From contig JAPWDM010000006.1 in assembly GCA_035578155.1 (NCBI GenBank), positions 11,982,305 to 12,046,304 of the forward strand: 64,000 bases of DNA, written 5' to 3'. Made by a program: the position numbers and the translations under genes. The DNA comes from Brachynemurus nebulosus. Lineage: Eukaryota; Arthropoda; Insecta; Neuroptera; Myrmeleontidae. The notes beneath the pieces were generated by a model. It did not search any database. It was not told where the DNA came from and worked only from the letters and a program-made list of their open reading frames with translations. Positions 25,349-35,601 of the stretch are shown here, in pieces. The first letter of the stretch is position 1. Every line of letters begins with the position of its first letter.

Positions 25349-25490
25349 ATATGTCGCCGTCGTAACGTAAAATCAGTCAAATTACTAAAAAATATACTAT
25401 TTTTACGGCTGAAAGAACCGTTTCACAGTCGTTTTACCAAGTAGTGACGTTTTGTAATTTGGCCGATTCTACAATACGACGGCGACATAT
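25349..25490. mobile_element. Short MITE with ATATGTCGCCGTCGTA ends
   Basis: ATATGTCGCCGTCGTA (25349-25364) is matched exactly by its reverse complement at 25475-25490. Weaker pairing continues inward for about 15 bp more. At 142 bp it could fold into one hairpin. I see no convincing target duplication. Confidence 0.7.
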
Positions 25491-25929
25491 TTATGCTTTG
25501 TATATGTGAAGCGACATACGTATTATATTTCATAATGCTCATAATATAATCAGGTGACTATATTAACGATCAGTCAGTTGCGTTTGTTAGTAATTTTTTT
25601 TTTGTTCTGTATGCCAATGTAGATATTATCTATGATTTATAATAAATTACATATTGGTTTTCCGGTAAAAGCATTTTTTCAACTGATAATTATGAGGTTT
25701 ATTCATATTACCTGCATATGATTAGGTATCTTGTGTAATTTTTATTTACTTTTAGGGTTCTAGTAATAATATGGCGGCAGCAAACATAGAGGGATACAGA
25801 GGGGTAGGTTCTCATGGGGGTCATGATCCTCCTCCTCTCCTCCGGCTCATATACATATTTGATAATATCATTAAATTTACCAAAAAAGTTTTTTTTCAAT
25901 TCCTTAAAAATCTATACAATCTATATAAA

Positions 25930-26462
25930 ACTATAACGAGACCGTTTCTGTACATGGAACATTTTTTGAAAATTCTAAGTACTGCTAGTGTAAATAGCTA
26001 TCAATGTATTTGGTGGAAATTTTTGTCTGTATATCTGTCTGTTCACGTATCACGCAAAAACTATTGGACAAATTTTAATGAAATTTGGTGTAGTGATAAC
26101 TTATTACCCGGGTCAACATCTAAGGTACCCTTTACTCCGGGAAAATGTCTCATTCCCACGGGAAAATAGAAAAACTATTTCGAGCATGTGCACACATTAC
26201 GAAAAAACTATTGAACGGATTTTTATAAAATATAGTGTGGTGATAACTTATTACCTGGGTCAACATCTAAGGTACTTTTTACTCCGGGAAAATGTCTCCT
26301 TCCCCCGGGCAAATAGAAAAACCATTTTAAGCATCGGCATGTATTACGCAAAAATTATTTGTTTTATACGCAAGTTCTGTATAATTATTACACTAATACA
26401 CATACTTCTCATTGAATTTATAGCAATGTGTTGCGTGAACGACGTCGCGGGTACAGCTAATC
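25930..26462 (+). repeat. Dispersed repeat containing a 147-bp tandem duplication
   Basis: Two units of 147 bp begin near 26050 and 26197, with a partial third start near 26344. They share ACGCAAAAACTATT-type starts, GTGATAACTTATTAC, GGGTCAACATCTAAGGTA and CTCCGGGAAAATGTCTC. Because 147 is a multiple of three, the overlapping frame repeats its peptide (VVITYY.GQHLRY.LLREN), which makes it look protein-like. No known domain matches. The end, GCGGGTACAGCTAATC, resembles the 3' tail of mobile repeats common in insects, but I cannot name the family. Confidence 0.6.
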
Positions 26463-27639
26463 TAATAAAATGATGGAATTTTCGCTATTTTCATTTTTAC
26501 CGCTAGAAAAAAAGCTTTTGTCGAGTTAGTCATATTTCTAAGACGAATTTCGTCATTTTGATGGTAAAAATAAAAAATTTGATTAATTATTCGAACTGAA
26601 CTCACGTCTAAAGACAATTTTGAGATTTTGAGAATCTACAAACAGTATTAAAGTATTGTTGAAACAGTAGTTTCCACCTAAATACTGGTTAGAGATACTA
26701 TTAAATACTTTGAAACAAAAGTGATTAGCAGTAATAAACCAATTTATTAGTGTATTAACGGAAACTTTCTATTGCATACAAATTGAAACAGATAGACACA
26801 CATACATGCATGTATGTATGTATGTATGTGAGTACTCGTTGGTATGGGTAAAATGTTATTATCTGCAGTTAAGTGCACTATTGGATATAAATTAATACAA
26901 AACCGCACACGATAGATTTGTTGCCAGAACAGAAAGTGCAATACCAATATTATTAAGTAAACGAACAGACATGATTTGAAATTGTACAGGATGTTACAGA
27001 TATAGTTTTCATGTAAAAAAGTAATATGTACATAGAAAGTCAAAATTCAGTCATAAGTCTCGTATAAGGAAACAAATTTACAATGCCATTTCCGCTATAA
27101 TTCCCTATTGTTTAAGTATAAAAATTTTGTCAGGCCCGATCGGAGTCCTGCGAGCTCGGTTTTTTTTTGAGTGGTTCTCTATGTTTAATTTTACTAAAAT
27201 TGAAAAGAAGGATTTCAAAAATTTGTTATTTCATCATTTTATCATTTTATTTATGATTTTGAAGACATTGAAAAATTTTTCGAAACTTGATGACGTCACC
27301 AAAATAAAAAATTTTCTTTTTTCTGAAATCAAGATTTATGGAAATGGGTTGAATCAAAGTAATAGCTTAGACTGGAGTAATTTGGATGTGAAATTCTGAT
27401 TTTTGTTATCAAAATGACAAAATTCCTTTCGGAAATATGAATAATGCGCCAAAAGTTTTTTTCAGTATTTTTCTAGTGAATTCACATGCTTAATTTTGGA
27501 AAAAAGAAAAGAGCAACTTCGAAAACCTATAATTCGGCTCCAATTTCATCATTCCATAATTTTATTTATGGTTTTGAAGGCACTGAAAATTTTTCTTATA
27601 AACTTAATGACGTATAGAAAGTAAAAATACCCCTGTCGC
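26463..27639. other. AT-rich DNA with short simple repeats
   Basis: A CATG/TATG tetranucleotide run lies at 26798-26830. The sequence from 27130 to 27630 has near-repeated sentences (ATTTTATTTATGGTTTTGAA and similar) suggesting an old duplicated repeat. No gene is supported. Confidence 0.45.
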
Positions 27640-27932
27640 AGCATCCTGCATAACATAGCGAATTTCCGTTTATAAAAATTAGTTTCTTTCGGAAACTAGT
27701 TGATATAGAACAATAGTTTAAAGACCTTTTTCATGTATTTTCTTCTTCTCTTTTAAATGGTGTAAACAAATTTCACAAAAATTGTTGATTAAGTGGAAAT
27801 TTTGGCAAGAACAAAAACCATGTTCCTGGCATCCGACGTATCTGGCTAACGAACTTGTCCAACGTTTTTGCATATCCAACATTTTCACCAAATTTTGTAA
27901 GCCTAGGACATTTCGTTCGAGAGTTATCGTGC

Positions 27933-28028
<96 letters not shown>

Positions 28029-28160
28029 TTTAGTGAATATTATTTTCGGTTTCTATTAGGGACGTCAAAACAAATTTCTGCAATAGTCCCGGGCTCAAGT
28101 CGCGTCATGACAGTGGCTGTAATAGCTGAATTCCATTCTGGAAATGAGCTAAAACCATTT
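27640..28160 (-). repeat. Dispersed repeat with built-in CA/TA microsatellite
   Basis: In minus orientation the element has a head (28030-28150, with the GACGCGACTTGAGCCCGGGA-type string), then (TA)n and (CA)n, then a tail (27640-27935). The tail contains CGATAACTCTCGAACGAAAT, TTTGGTGAAAAT, a GGATG-type word and, at its end, the complement of CCCCTGTCGCAGCATCCTGC. The same order appears on the plus strand at 51300-52130 and 60000-60360. Open frames over it read as His-Thr and Ile-Tyr repeats and are artefacts. Confidence 0.8.
27936..28025. repeat. (CA)n then (TA)n microsatellite
   Basis: A pure CA run (27936-27962) passes directly into a pure TA run ending at about 28025. It sits inside the dispersed repeat at 27640-28160, at the same internal place as the TA runs in the sister copies. 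Confidence 0.97.
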
Positions 28161-28190
28161 CTTTTTAGTTTAGACTTTATGAAAATCCTT

Positions 28191-29240
28191 TGAATAAGGG
28201 CGATTGGTTGAATTGAGGAAATTTTAATGTGAATTTCAACATTTTTACTATCAAAATTGATGAAACTCCGTTTAGAAAAGTATTTGGATTTTATTGATGG
28301 ATTCTTCCGGATTTCTGTGCGTTCCTGTATGTTTATATTTCACTATATCTATATAGTTAGGTAGTATATGTACTATATGTGTATAATCAAATGAAGAAAG
28401 ACACTACTAGAACCAAAATAATGAATAGTTACATAAATTGCTCACATGACTACATACATATATTCATATTATGCATATATACTACTTATATACAGACAAG
28501 TTCTCTGTTAGTTATGCAATGAATAACTGCTTTTAATTGTTTCAACGATTCGCGGTAATTTCAGTTTCAGTCATTTCAAATTGACTCTCTCCCGCCGGTA
28601 AATAATAATAATGTTACATGTAATTAATTCTCGAAAACGGCACAAATGGAGAAATGGAAACAAAAACAAAAGAATAATTTTAAGGAGGTATGTACCTACT
28701 CGTATTCTGTTCTAAAAATTTAAACTATTGATTTTTATTTAAGTATATATTCACTTATATTCATATAAGTTCAGTGCTCAATTGAGATTTAATCTTCAAG
28801 CAACATAGAATCACGGCCGGATTAACCCTGAGTCCGCCCCTAGGCATCTTGAAAAAAGCCGCCACTACCTTTTATTTGAAAAACAGGATCACTTAAAAAA
28901 AAACGTCAATCACAAATTTTTCTGCCCTGTTTTAAAAATTTGCCGCCCCTTTTCCTACCTTTTTTACAAACTTTCTCTTAAAAAAATACGTGACGAGCAA
29001 AAAAAAAAAAAAAAAACGTTAATTACTCATTTTTCCGCACTATTTTGAAATTCTACTCAAAACTTTAAGCACATTTTTCGACTTGACAAAATTGAACCGT
29101 GAAGAATCAAAATATGAACCTTAAACAGATGTTTCTCTATGGTTCGAACCTTGAAAAACTTCAAACTGTTTTTTTTTTTGTTTTCAATTATTTATTAAAT
29201 TGTCTTAGCATATTACACTCTGTGTTTTCTACAGCCAAAA
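28191..29240. other. AT-rich DNA with a possible single hAT-like end
   Basis: CACGGCCGGATTAACCCTGA at 28813 closely resembles hAT termini of the CAGGGCCGGATT type, such as the one at 33270, and is followed by GC-rich MITE-like sequence to about 28950. A right end was not found, so it is probably a truncated copy. No gene is seen. Confidence 0.5.
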
Positions 29241-29335
29241 TTTGTTGCCCGAAACCAATTTAACTCGAAGAACTGTCAACCCAAAAAGTACTTCAGCTAT
29301 AGTTGACAGATCTTTTCGTTAAATTGTTAAACAAC
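29241..29335. mobile_element. Short hairpin element with TTTGTTGCC arm
   Basis: The left arm TTTGTTGCC with TTTAACTCGAAGAACTGTCA is loosely mirrored by GTTGACAGATC and GTTAAATTGTTAAACAAC. The left arm closely resembles the complement of the right arm of the hairpin at 46876-46989. Together they suggest a roughly 100-bp hairpin family. Confidence 0.5.
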
Positions 29336-29496
29336 ATATTCGAAAAATTACAGACTTCTCGTGTATTAATAAGAAAGTTAATAGTATCCTGATTCGAGAA
29401 ATTACAATCTTCTCGTATAATAAATGATAAAATTAACAGTAAATGGTATCTTAAATTTCTATTTTATTTTATTTTTATTAATTTTGTATATCAAAA

Positions 29497-29655
29497 TGTA
29501 AAAAATTGATAGCAAAAATATTTTGTTTTTTGTGTGCGTAAAAAAAAACGAATATCGCCTTAATTAATAAAACAAAATGTATACAATTGATAGTAAAAAT
29601 ATTTTGTTTTTTGTGTGTGTGAAAAAAATCGAATATCGCCCTTAATAAAACAAAA
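29497..29655. repeat. Tandem duplication of about 84 bp
   Basis: The string ATTTTGTTTTTTGTGTG occurs at 29519 and 29599, each preceded by AATTGATAG.AAAAAT and followed by A-runs with CGAATATCGCC. The short minus-strand frame over it merely repeats itself. Confidence 0.8.
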
Positions 29656-30003
29656 ACACAACACAAAAAAATAAAAGAGAATTAAAAAATAAAGGAGAAA
29701 TTTATAATAAAAACAAATGGGGTTAATAATATTTCAAAAACGTTCCAGTAAAGCGAAAACGACTCAACAAAAAATAATTAGAGCTGTGTTTAAGAATTAG
29801 CGTGAAAGAAAAAGAGACGAGTTTTTCATTAAAACATCTAAAAAACCATGAAACAATTATAATGTAGCTACGTTTTGTATTAAAAATATACTTACATTAA
29901 ACTCTCGCCGGCAATGAGCTTTCATATTATAAAACATGTTTAAAAGGTTCGCTCTTTAAAATAATTAATATATTAAAATGAAGATAAATTTAATATATTA
30001 GAT

Positions 30004-30290
30004 GGATGTCAGCCAAGCAGCGCGCCCGTACCGAGCCAGCCCGTACCCAACAACCAACCAGACCGCCCCGGAGCCGACGGCATACCATACCACCGTGCCA
30101 TGCCATAATATGGCGCTCTTGTTCTTCTAACTTTGAACATTTAATAAGTTTCCTTTTACCAACACGCTTTAGGCGTCTTTTTCTCGACTCCATCGTCGTC
30201 ATATCATCAAGCAGGTGCGTGGAGGGGGGGTGGTGGGGGGTGAACAAGGGGGTGGTTGAATGTGCGCGCATACACACGTATACATAAATG
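30004..30290. other. GC-rich island, possible unidentified exon or promoter
   Basis: Composition shifts abruptly to CG-rich here. On the plus strand AAGCAG|GTGCGT near 30208-30217 is a strong splice-donor match. On the minus strand a 68-residue frame begins at ACGACGATGG (about 30195) and encodes a very basic start, ESRKRRLKRVGKRKLIK. I recognise neither translation. It might be a 5' exon of an unknown gene on either strand, or a GC-rich repeat insertion. The G-runs at 30220-30255 favour a promoter or UTR. No function is assigned. Confidence 0.35.
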
Positions 30291-30766
30291 GGAAAATGTT
30301 TGGGTCACACGCTTTACAAGTTATTTGGTTTTTTCTTTTTTTATTAAATTTACTCAAATATTTTTGAGGTTTTTGTGTTTGCACTACTATAAACGGTGCA
30401 GTAACAGGAGATCCCAGAAATGCCTTCTGATTTTGATCACTTTTGCTTGGAAATTTTGTGACATGTTTCGATCAATGCGACCATTATCGAATAAGTAAGA
30501 ATTATGTACGAAATTTACTATATGAAGAAAGTTTTAAAAACCCACGATAAAGAAGTTCTAAAAAGTTTCAAATAAAAATTCCTGAAATTAAGAAATTAAA
30601 ATTATTCTAAATTATAATGAAATTTGGAATATGGAATTCTGGGAATTCTTATTTGAAACTTTTTTAAAACTTTTTTATTTGGACCCATTTTTATCAAACC
30701 TGGCTAACGACCACGAATTTGCAGTGAATTCGACGTACAACTATGAATTCATTTAGCTTCTAAAAT
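30291..30766. other. AT-rich DNA, nothing recognised
   Basis: No bounded repeat or coding signature up to the target duplication of the retrotransposon. Confidence 0.5.
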
Positions 30767-30780
30767 AATTAATTTTAGCG

Positions 30781-31005
30781 TTAACACATCGTCATCTTCT
30801 CGCCGGTGAGGATCAGCCAAGGTGCGCCGTCTGCGGGACGGCGCTGACCGTGAGGCATATAGTTGAGGAATGTGTAACCTTTGCGCCATTGCGCCAGAGG
30901 TTGCAGCTCCCAGATAGTGTAGCCGAAGCTTTAGCTTATGATGCTGCCTCTGAAAGAAAGATGCTTGAATTTCTCCGAAATTCGCATCTTCTTCAGAGGC
31001 TTTAG
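30781..31005 (+). pseudogene. C-terminal remnant of non-LTR retrotransposon ORF2
   Basis: The frame ending at TAG 31003-31005 gives 74 residues beginning LTHRHLLAGEDQPR. It contains CAVCGTALTVRHIVEEC, a CX2CX7HX4C knuckle that is diagnostic of the extreme C terminus of many non-LTR polymerase proteins. In the intact element this follows reverse transcriptase and helps bind the template RNA. Everything upstream (endonuclease and reverse transcriptase) is missing through 5' truncation, so no product is expected. The remaining frame has no internal stop, suggesting a fairly young insertion. Confidence 0.88.
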
Positions 31006-31810
31006 GGGCATACCATCTCAGATTTTACAAGTCGTCTCGTTTAATCTCCCCCGATAGAATTTTAACTACAGTCTCGTTTTTTATTTTATGTGTTAAAAAA
31101 GTATTGTGTTCGTCTTATTTATTACCGATACCCTGTTCCAGCTGGTCTGGCAGGGTACTTTTAGTATTGTCGTTATGCCACTAAGGGCCTTTTACACCCT
31201 TAGTGGTACTGTTGTTATTTATACATGTTTTGTTGTTTTTGTTATTATTTTTTATCGATGTACCACTGACGGCTCTTTACACCCGAGGTGGTACATCAAT
31301 TGTTTTATTTACCTGTGATATTTTGTTATGCCGCTGTGGGCCTGTTGTTATGGCTCCACAGCGGTATTGTTTTAAGCCCTTATTGCGTCACTGGTCAGCC
31401 CGTGGCCTCCCAGTGACGTAATAAGTATCGTCTGTGATATCTTTCTGTGATAGTTTTCTGTGATATTTAATTCTGTGTATTGTCTAGTCAGGTTCCTCCA
31501 CCCCGGGGTCTTTACACCCTGGGGGGAGTCGCAGCGATGGTCTTCAGGCCTTGGTGACCGGACGCTTTGTCTAGTACTTACCGTACCGTCACCAAGGACT
31601 GTCCGCTCTATATAAGCCCTGGGATGGCAGGGCCCATCGTTGCATTTTATTATGTGTATGTTTGTCCGTTGTCTACTGCATTTGTGTCCCTGTCTTTACG
31701 TGTTGTTTTTATTTATATCTCTCGTTTCGGCGGCGCATGCCCTTAGTAGGCGATGCCGCCGGGTGCTGCTGACCGCGCCATCCACCGGCAGCAGTACCCC
31801 AATTTTAACA
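31006..31810 (+). ncRNA. Structured 3' UTR of the retrotransposon: serial hairpins
   Basis: At least seven inverted pairs follow one another. They are TACCCTG 31129-31135 / 31151-31157; CCACTAAGGG 31178-31187 / 31197-31206; GATGTACCAC 31257-31266 / 31288-31297; CCGCTGTGG 31331-31339 / 31356-31364; a 13-bp pair 31382-31394 / 31410-31422 with one G-T wobble; CCTTGGTGAC 31549-31558 / 31588-31597; and GGGTGCTGCTG 31761-31771 / 31789-31799 with one wobble. An imperfect GC-rich stem lies at 31496-31528. Three loops share TTTACACCC. Between 31430 and 31470 TCTGTGATA is repeated three times. The RNA folds probably matter for retrotransposition. Confidence 0.8.
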
Positions 31811-31837
31811 AAAAAAAAAAAAAAAATTAATTTTAGC

Positions 31838-32625
31838 TTCGTAAATTTGCTCCGTGAAAAAAATATTAACATTTCCCTTCGGGAATGATTTTCCTGATTT
31901 TCCAAACTACATTATTTGGATCAATTTTACCCACAATTCAATTTTGATTTCGGATATCGTCCTATTGAAATAGACTTCAAAAGTCCGATTTTTTTACCTT
32001 TTTCACGTAAGTCTTCGTATTAGTTTTGCTACATTAAGCCTAGTACTGGTCTCAGTCACAATTTTGCACATCACTCAACACTAGTGCTCTCTAGTGTCAA
32101 ACAATTGTATATAAATAAAATTTTAACAATAATTTAAATACTTTTTTCGAATATGCTTCAGTAAACTGCAAAGATATAATCAATATTATTATTATGTGAA
32201 CAACCAAACAAGCTATTTAAAATGTGCCTTTAAAAAAAAAGCATTTCAATTCAAACTAGGTACTACCTATATAAAGCCCTCTCAATTCATTCGAAAAAAA
32301 AATAATGAAATAGTGTTGTTTGTCCCTCGCTGAGTATTATCCCGTTTTGAAGAGGATTTGTAAATGGTGTTTGAATAGGTTATGTTATGTATAAAATAGG
32401 CTTAGGTTTACAATGGAGTGTGTACAGGCATATACAGAGTGCCTAATAGTGCCTTAAATGTGAATTCAATTAGTTATTGTAACGTTTGTATAGAATTATA
32501 AAATTGATACTTAAATAACTCTATTAAGTTTTTTATTATTATCTTTGCTATCTTTTTTTGATAATCACAATTATTTTTTTAAATTATAAACATCTGGAAA
32601 GCTATATTAAGGCTGTGTATTAGTT
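31838..32625. other. AT-rich DNA, nothing recognised
   Basis: No bounded repeat, RNA gene or coding signature is supported. Confidence 0.5.
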
Positions 32626-32757
32626 AGGTAGTCGGACGATTGGAAACGTATGAACGATTGCCTGAATTCAGGGGCGCTGTTAACCAGTTACTGCTTCAGT
32701 TAACAGCGCCCCTGAATTCAGGCAATCGTTCATACGTTTCCAATCGTCCGACTACCT
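32626..32757. repeat. Perfect inverted repeat, 59-bp arms, 14-bp loop
   Basis: The left arm 32626-32684 (starting AGGTAGTCGGACGATTGG, ending GTTAAC) is the exact reverse complement of 32699-32757. The loop is CAGTTACTGCTTCA. The arms are less AT-rich than the surrounding DNA. A transcript would form a long perfect RNA hairpin. A recent foldback MITE or a locus making small RNA are both possible. Confidence 0.97.
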
Positions 32758-32983
32758 ACTTATATCCTAGTCTACAAATTTGAAATGATCGAGATTTTTT
32801 CACATTTTCTAAAGTGTAGGTCTTTCAAATTTGTTTTTAAAAAGGGAATTTTTTCAATATTTACCAGAATGAATTGGACAAAGTTAGGTAGTTTAACTTA
32901 GTATATTCAGTTTCGAGTCCAAATCTTCAATCTTCAAGCAACATAGACTTAAACTGATGCGGTTGTCTGAAGTAGGTAAGTAG

Positions 32984-33250
32984 GTATATATGTATCCGTA
33001 CGATAACTCTCGAGTGAAATATTCTACTTTACTGAAATTCGTGGAAAACGTTGGAAATCTTTATTGGCAAGGCCTAACAAGTCCTTGGATGAGTTTTCAA
33101 TCAGATAATTTCATGTTTTTTGCCAATATTTGTTGCAATTAAAAAGTTTTCTAGATTTTTTTTACACCATCGTAAAGAGAGGAAAAATTTTTTTTCTGTA
33201 TAAAGTCGTTTCCGAGAAAAACTAACTTTTATAACCGGAAATTCTCTATG
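32984..33250 (+). repeat. Tail-only copy of the microsatellite-bearing repeat
   Basis: CGATAACTCTCGAGTGAAAT, GTGGAAAACGTTGG and CTTGGATGAGTTTTCAATCA follow the same order as the tail of the repeats at 51785 and 60120. The TA array and head are missing. Confidence 0.7.
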
Positions 33251-33261
33251 TTATAAAGAAT

Positions 33262-33489
33262 GCTGTGACCAGGGCCGGATTTATCTCTGTGGTGGTCTCT
33301 GAATAGCTACTACCTGAATACTATAATACTATACCCATGTGGAGACCTCTGATTACTTCTGTGGAGGCTCCCTTGGAAAATTTCCAAAATTTGCCACATT
33401 TCCCCGAAAAATACGGAGGCTCCTATTGCGTGTAGGCCCCGGAGCCCGTGTCCCAAGTGTCCTTATATAAATCTGGCTTTGCTTGTGAC
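33262..33489. mobile_element. hAT-type MITE with CAGGGCCGGATTTA end
   Basis: The element spans 33270-33481. CAGGGCCGGATTTA pairs with TAAATCTGGCTTTG at 11 of 14 positions. The flanks are GCTGTGAC and CTTGTGAC (6 of 8 identical), consistent with an aged 8-bp duplication. Non-coding. Confidence 0.75.
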
Positions 33490-34154
33490 TTAAATATTAA
33501 TAAATAAACTAAAACGGCCAAAATACCACCATAAAATATTTTCAATTTTAACAGATTGTTTCGCGAATATATCACTGATATCAAATAAAGACCCCCCCCC
33601 TTCCTCCGTTCGAAGGTATTTCTAAATTCTTTCGATATTTATTAAATAAGAATACAACGGTGATGATATAGCGATAATCACATTCGAGCTTTCCAGACAC
33701 CGGAAATTATATATAAATGTAACATTCCTGTCGTATTCAACGCAACACTTATTTCCTATATGTAAATAAGCGAATATTCCTCCGATCTGTATTTATGAAA
33801 TTTAACATAATATACAAAATAAATTCCACGACGCAAAGCTGGAGCTATACGCAAGCATAAAAGCTCCACAATTATTGAGTATATTACATTTTCAATAACC
33901 GTACTTGACGGAATAATATACAGGCAAAGAAAAAAAAATGATAAGTTGACATTGTTAATAAAATTCAATTTAAAATTTATAAATCTTTTCCTGTATAATT
34001 GTATACGCTTTCCCGGGATTTTTCTCTTTCAAAATCAACACTGGGAAATAATTTGATAATCAGTCAATCAATCATTCGAGGCGGAATTTAAAAATTCATA
34101 CCACTGAAAGTTTTTTTTGCCTGTGTAACGTGATGCCTCAAACAACATTCGAGA
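33490..34154. other. AT-rich DNA, nothing recognised
   Basis: Apart from a C tract at 33592-33605, no structure is recognised. The short minus-strand frame at 33756-33968 has no domain. Confidence 0.5.
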
Positions 34155-34986
34155 CGAAGGGCCCAAAACCTGAGTCTCGAGCATCTTTGCCGAGCACTTT
34201 GGCGAGCAATTTTATTCGAGGGTGTAGTGGAGGCTTTACAAACAACTGTCAAAAATAGTCAATTTTCACAATTTTTTTTTCGGATGGATGGGATGACGTA
34301 ATGGGGATGAATTTCTTTTTACGATTAACACCACTATTTAACAGTACAAAAATATTTTTTTATTCATTTTAATTTATTTTTTATACTAATTATTATAATT
34401 TTTTGACAAAAGTGTCTTTAACAAAGGGCGATATTTGGTGCCCACGATTGCGGCTGAAAAAAAAATCAAATTTTTCTTGGAATTTGAAAAAATGTCGACG
34501 GTTTGAATCAAAAGTACAAAATTTTTTACAAAAAAAAAGTTCCCATAGGAACATAGTGGCTTACCTATACAGATTGACAATCCATTTGATTTTTTTTTTT
34601 TTTCAGATAAAAACTGCGGCCACAATCGTGGGCACCAAATTTCGGCCTTTTTTAAAGAGACTTTTTTCAAAAAATTATAATAATTATAAAAAATAAATAA
34701 GTATAAATAAAAAAAATATTCTTGTATTGTTAAATAGTGGTATTAATCGTAAAAAACAAATTCATCCCCATTCCCCCATCCTATCTACCCGAAATTCGGC
34801 CGATCACAATGTGATGCTGCCTTAAAAATTCATATAAATACCATTGCAAGTTTCTTTATCGATTTTTGTCCTTTTGTCGCGAATCAAAGGGCCCAAAAGC
34901 TGAACACGCTACTCGGCCACATTCGCCGAGCACTGTGGCGAGCAACTCCACTCCCGAGAGTGTAGTGAGCGCTTTATAAACAACTG
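34155..34986. repeat. Large palindrome framed by direct repeats
   Basis: A diverged foldback occupies 34281-34791. Left-arm words such as GGGGATGAATTTC, TTTTTACGATTAA and CCACTATTTAACAG recur inverted on the right, as do TTTGGTGCCCACGATTG and its complement nearer the centre. A direct repeat of about 95-100 bp lies on each side (34155-34248 and 34885-34986), sharing AAGGGCCCAAAA, CCGAGCACT.TGGCGAGCAA and GTGTAGTG. The two short frames inside are mirror images of one sequence, not genes. Confidence 0.78.
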
Positions 34987-35601
34987 AATCCTTTAGGTAT
35001 ATTTTGTTGAGAAACCATTTTGAACTTTGACTATATGTAGTATTTTATACATATACGACACTGTACCACTCGGATTCTGATAATTCTATTTCACTCTTGC
35101 ACTATATTGTTGACTCTATTGCTCTTTAAGAACATATCCGTTCGCTTGCTTGTTTTCACTATTCTGCAGTTTGTATAATTAAAAGCTATTAAAACAATTA
35201 ACAATAATAAATTGTTAAAGTTTATCCCAGAGAGAGAGAGAGTTGACATTTTGACATTGCCAAGCACGTTCATACCACGGCCCGTTCTGTTTTAGAGTTG
35301 ATTATTTAAAGTCGGGAGGTAGGTGCAGGGGTAGGTAGGGGTAGGTTTTGTGTGAAAAAGTTAAAATTAATAAATTAATTAAATTATTGATGAAATGTGT
35401 CATTATTGTAAAATTTCTCGTTGAAAATATAACAAATTATCGAAATTTTTAGGTCGAAATTTGCACCAAATGGATGTATTTATGTTTGATTTTTGAATTT
35501 GGATTTGAAAACATTGATTAAGATGAAAAAAAATCAAATCATATATTATACAAATTTGGTTTTAAATTTGCTTAAACTTGGTCTAGCATATTTATTGCTT
35601 T
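34987..35601. other. AT-rich DNA, nothing recognised
   Basis: There is a short GA run near 35231-35241 and a GGTAGG-rich stretch at 35310-35345. No gene is supported. Confidence 0.5.

Larger units (their letters stand above)
30767..31837 (+). mobile_element. 5'-truncated non-LTR retrotransposon with poly(A) tail and TSD
   Basis: The insertion runs from about 30780 to the A tail at 31810-31826. It is bounded by the 13-bp duplication AATTAATTTTAGC (30767-30779 and 31825-31837; the first two A bases of the right copy overlap the tail). It holds only the end of ORF2 and an unusually long, structured 3' UTR of about 800 bp. A truncated 5' end, A tail and variable-length duplication are the hallmarks of target-primed reverse transcription. 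The insert is distinctly GC-richer than the host DNA. The clade is probably Jockey- or R1-like, judging by the C-terminal zinc knuckle. Confidence 0.92.

Noticed and set aside
25771..26169. 132-residue plus-strand frame starting MAAANIEGYRG
   Set aside because: It runs into a dispersed repeat, has no domain I recognise and no supporting splice or codon signals.
27773..28033. Open frames of Cys-Val, His-Thr and Ile-Tyr repeats over CA/TA arrays (also at 45827, 50242, 51295 and 54055)
   Set aside because: They are translations of dinucleotide repeats, appear on both strands and have no non-repetitive domain.
34386..34696. Two open frames of about 95 residues on opposite strands with similar peptides
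   Set aside because: They are the two arms of one palindrome read in opposite directions. The similarity is a property of the foldback, not of two genes.
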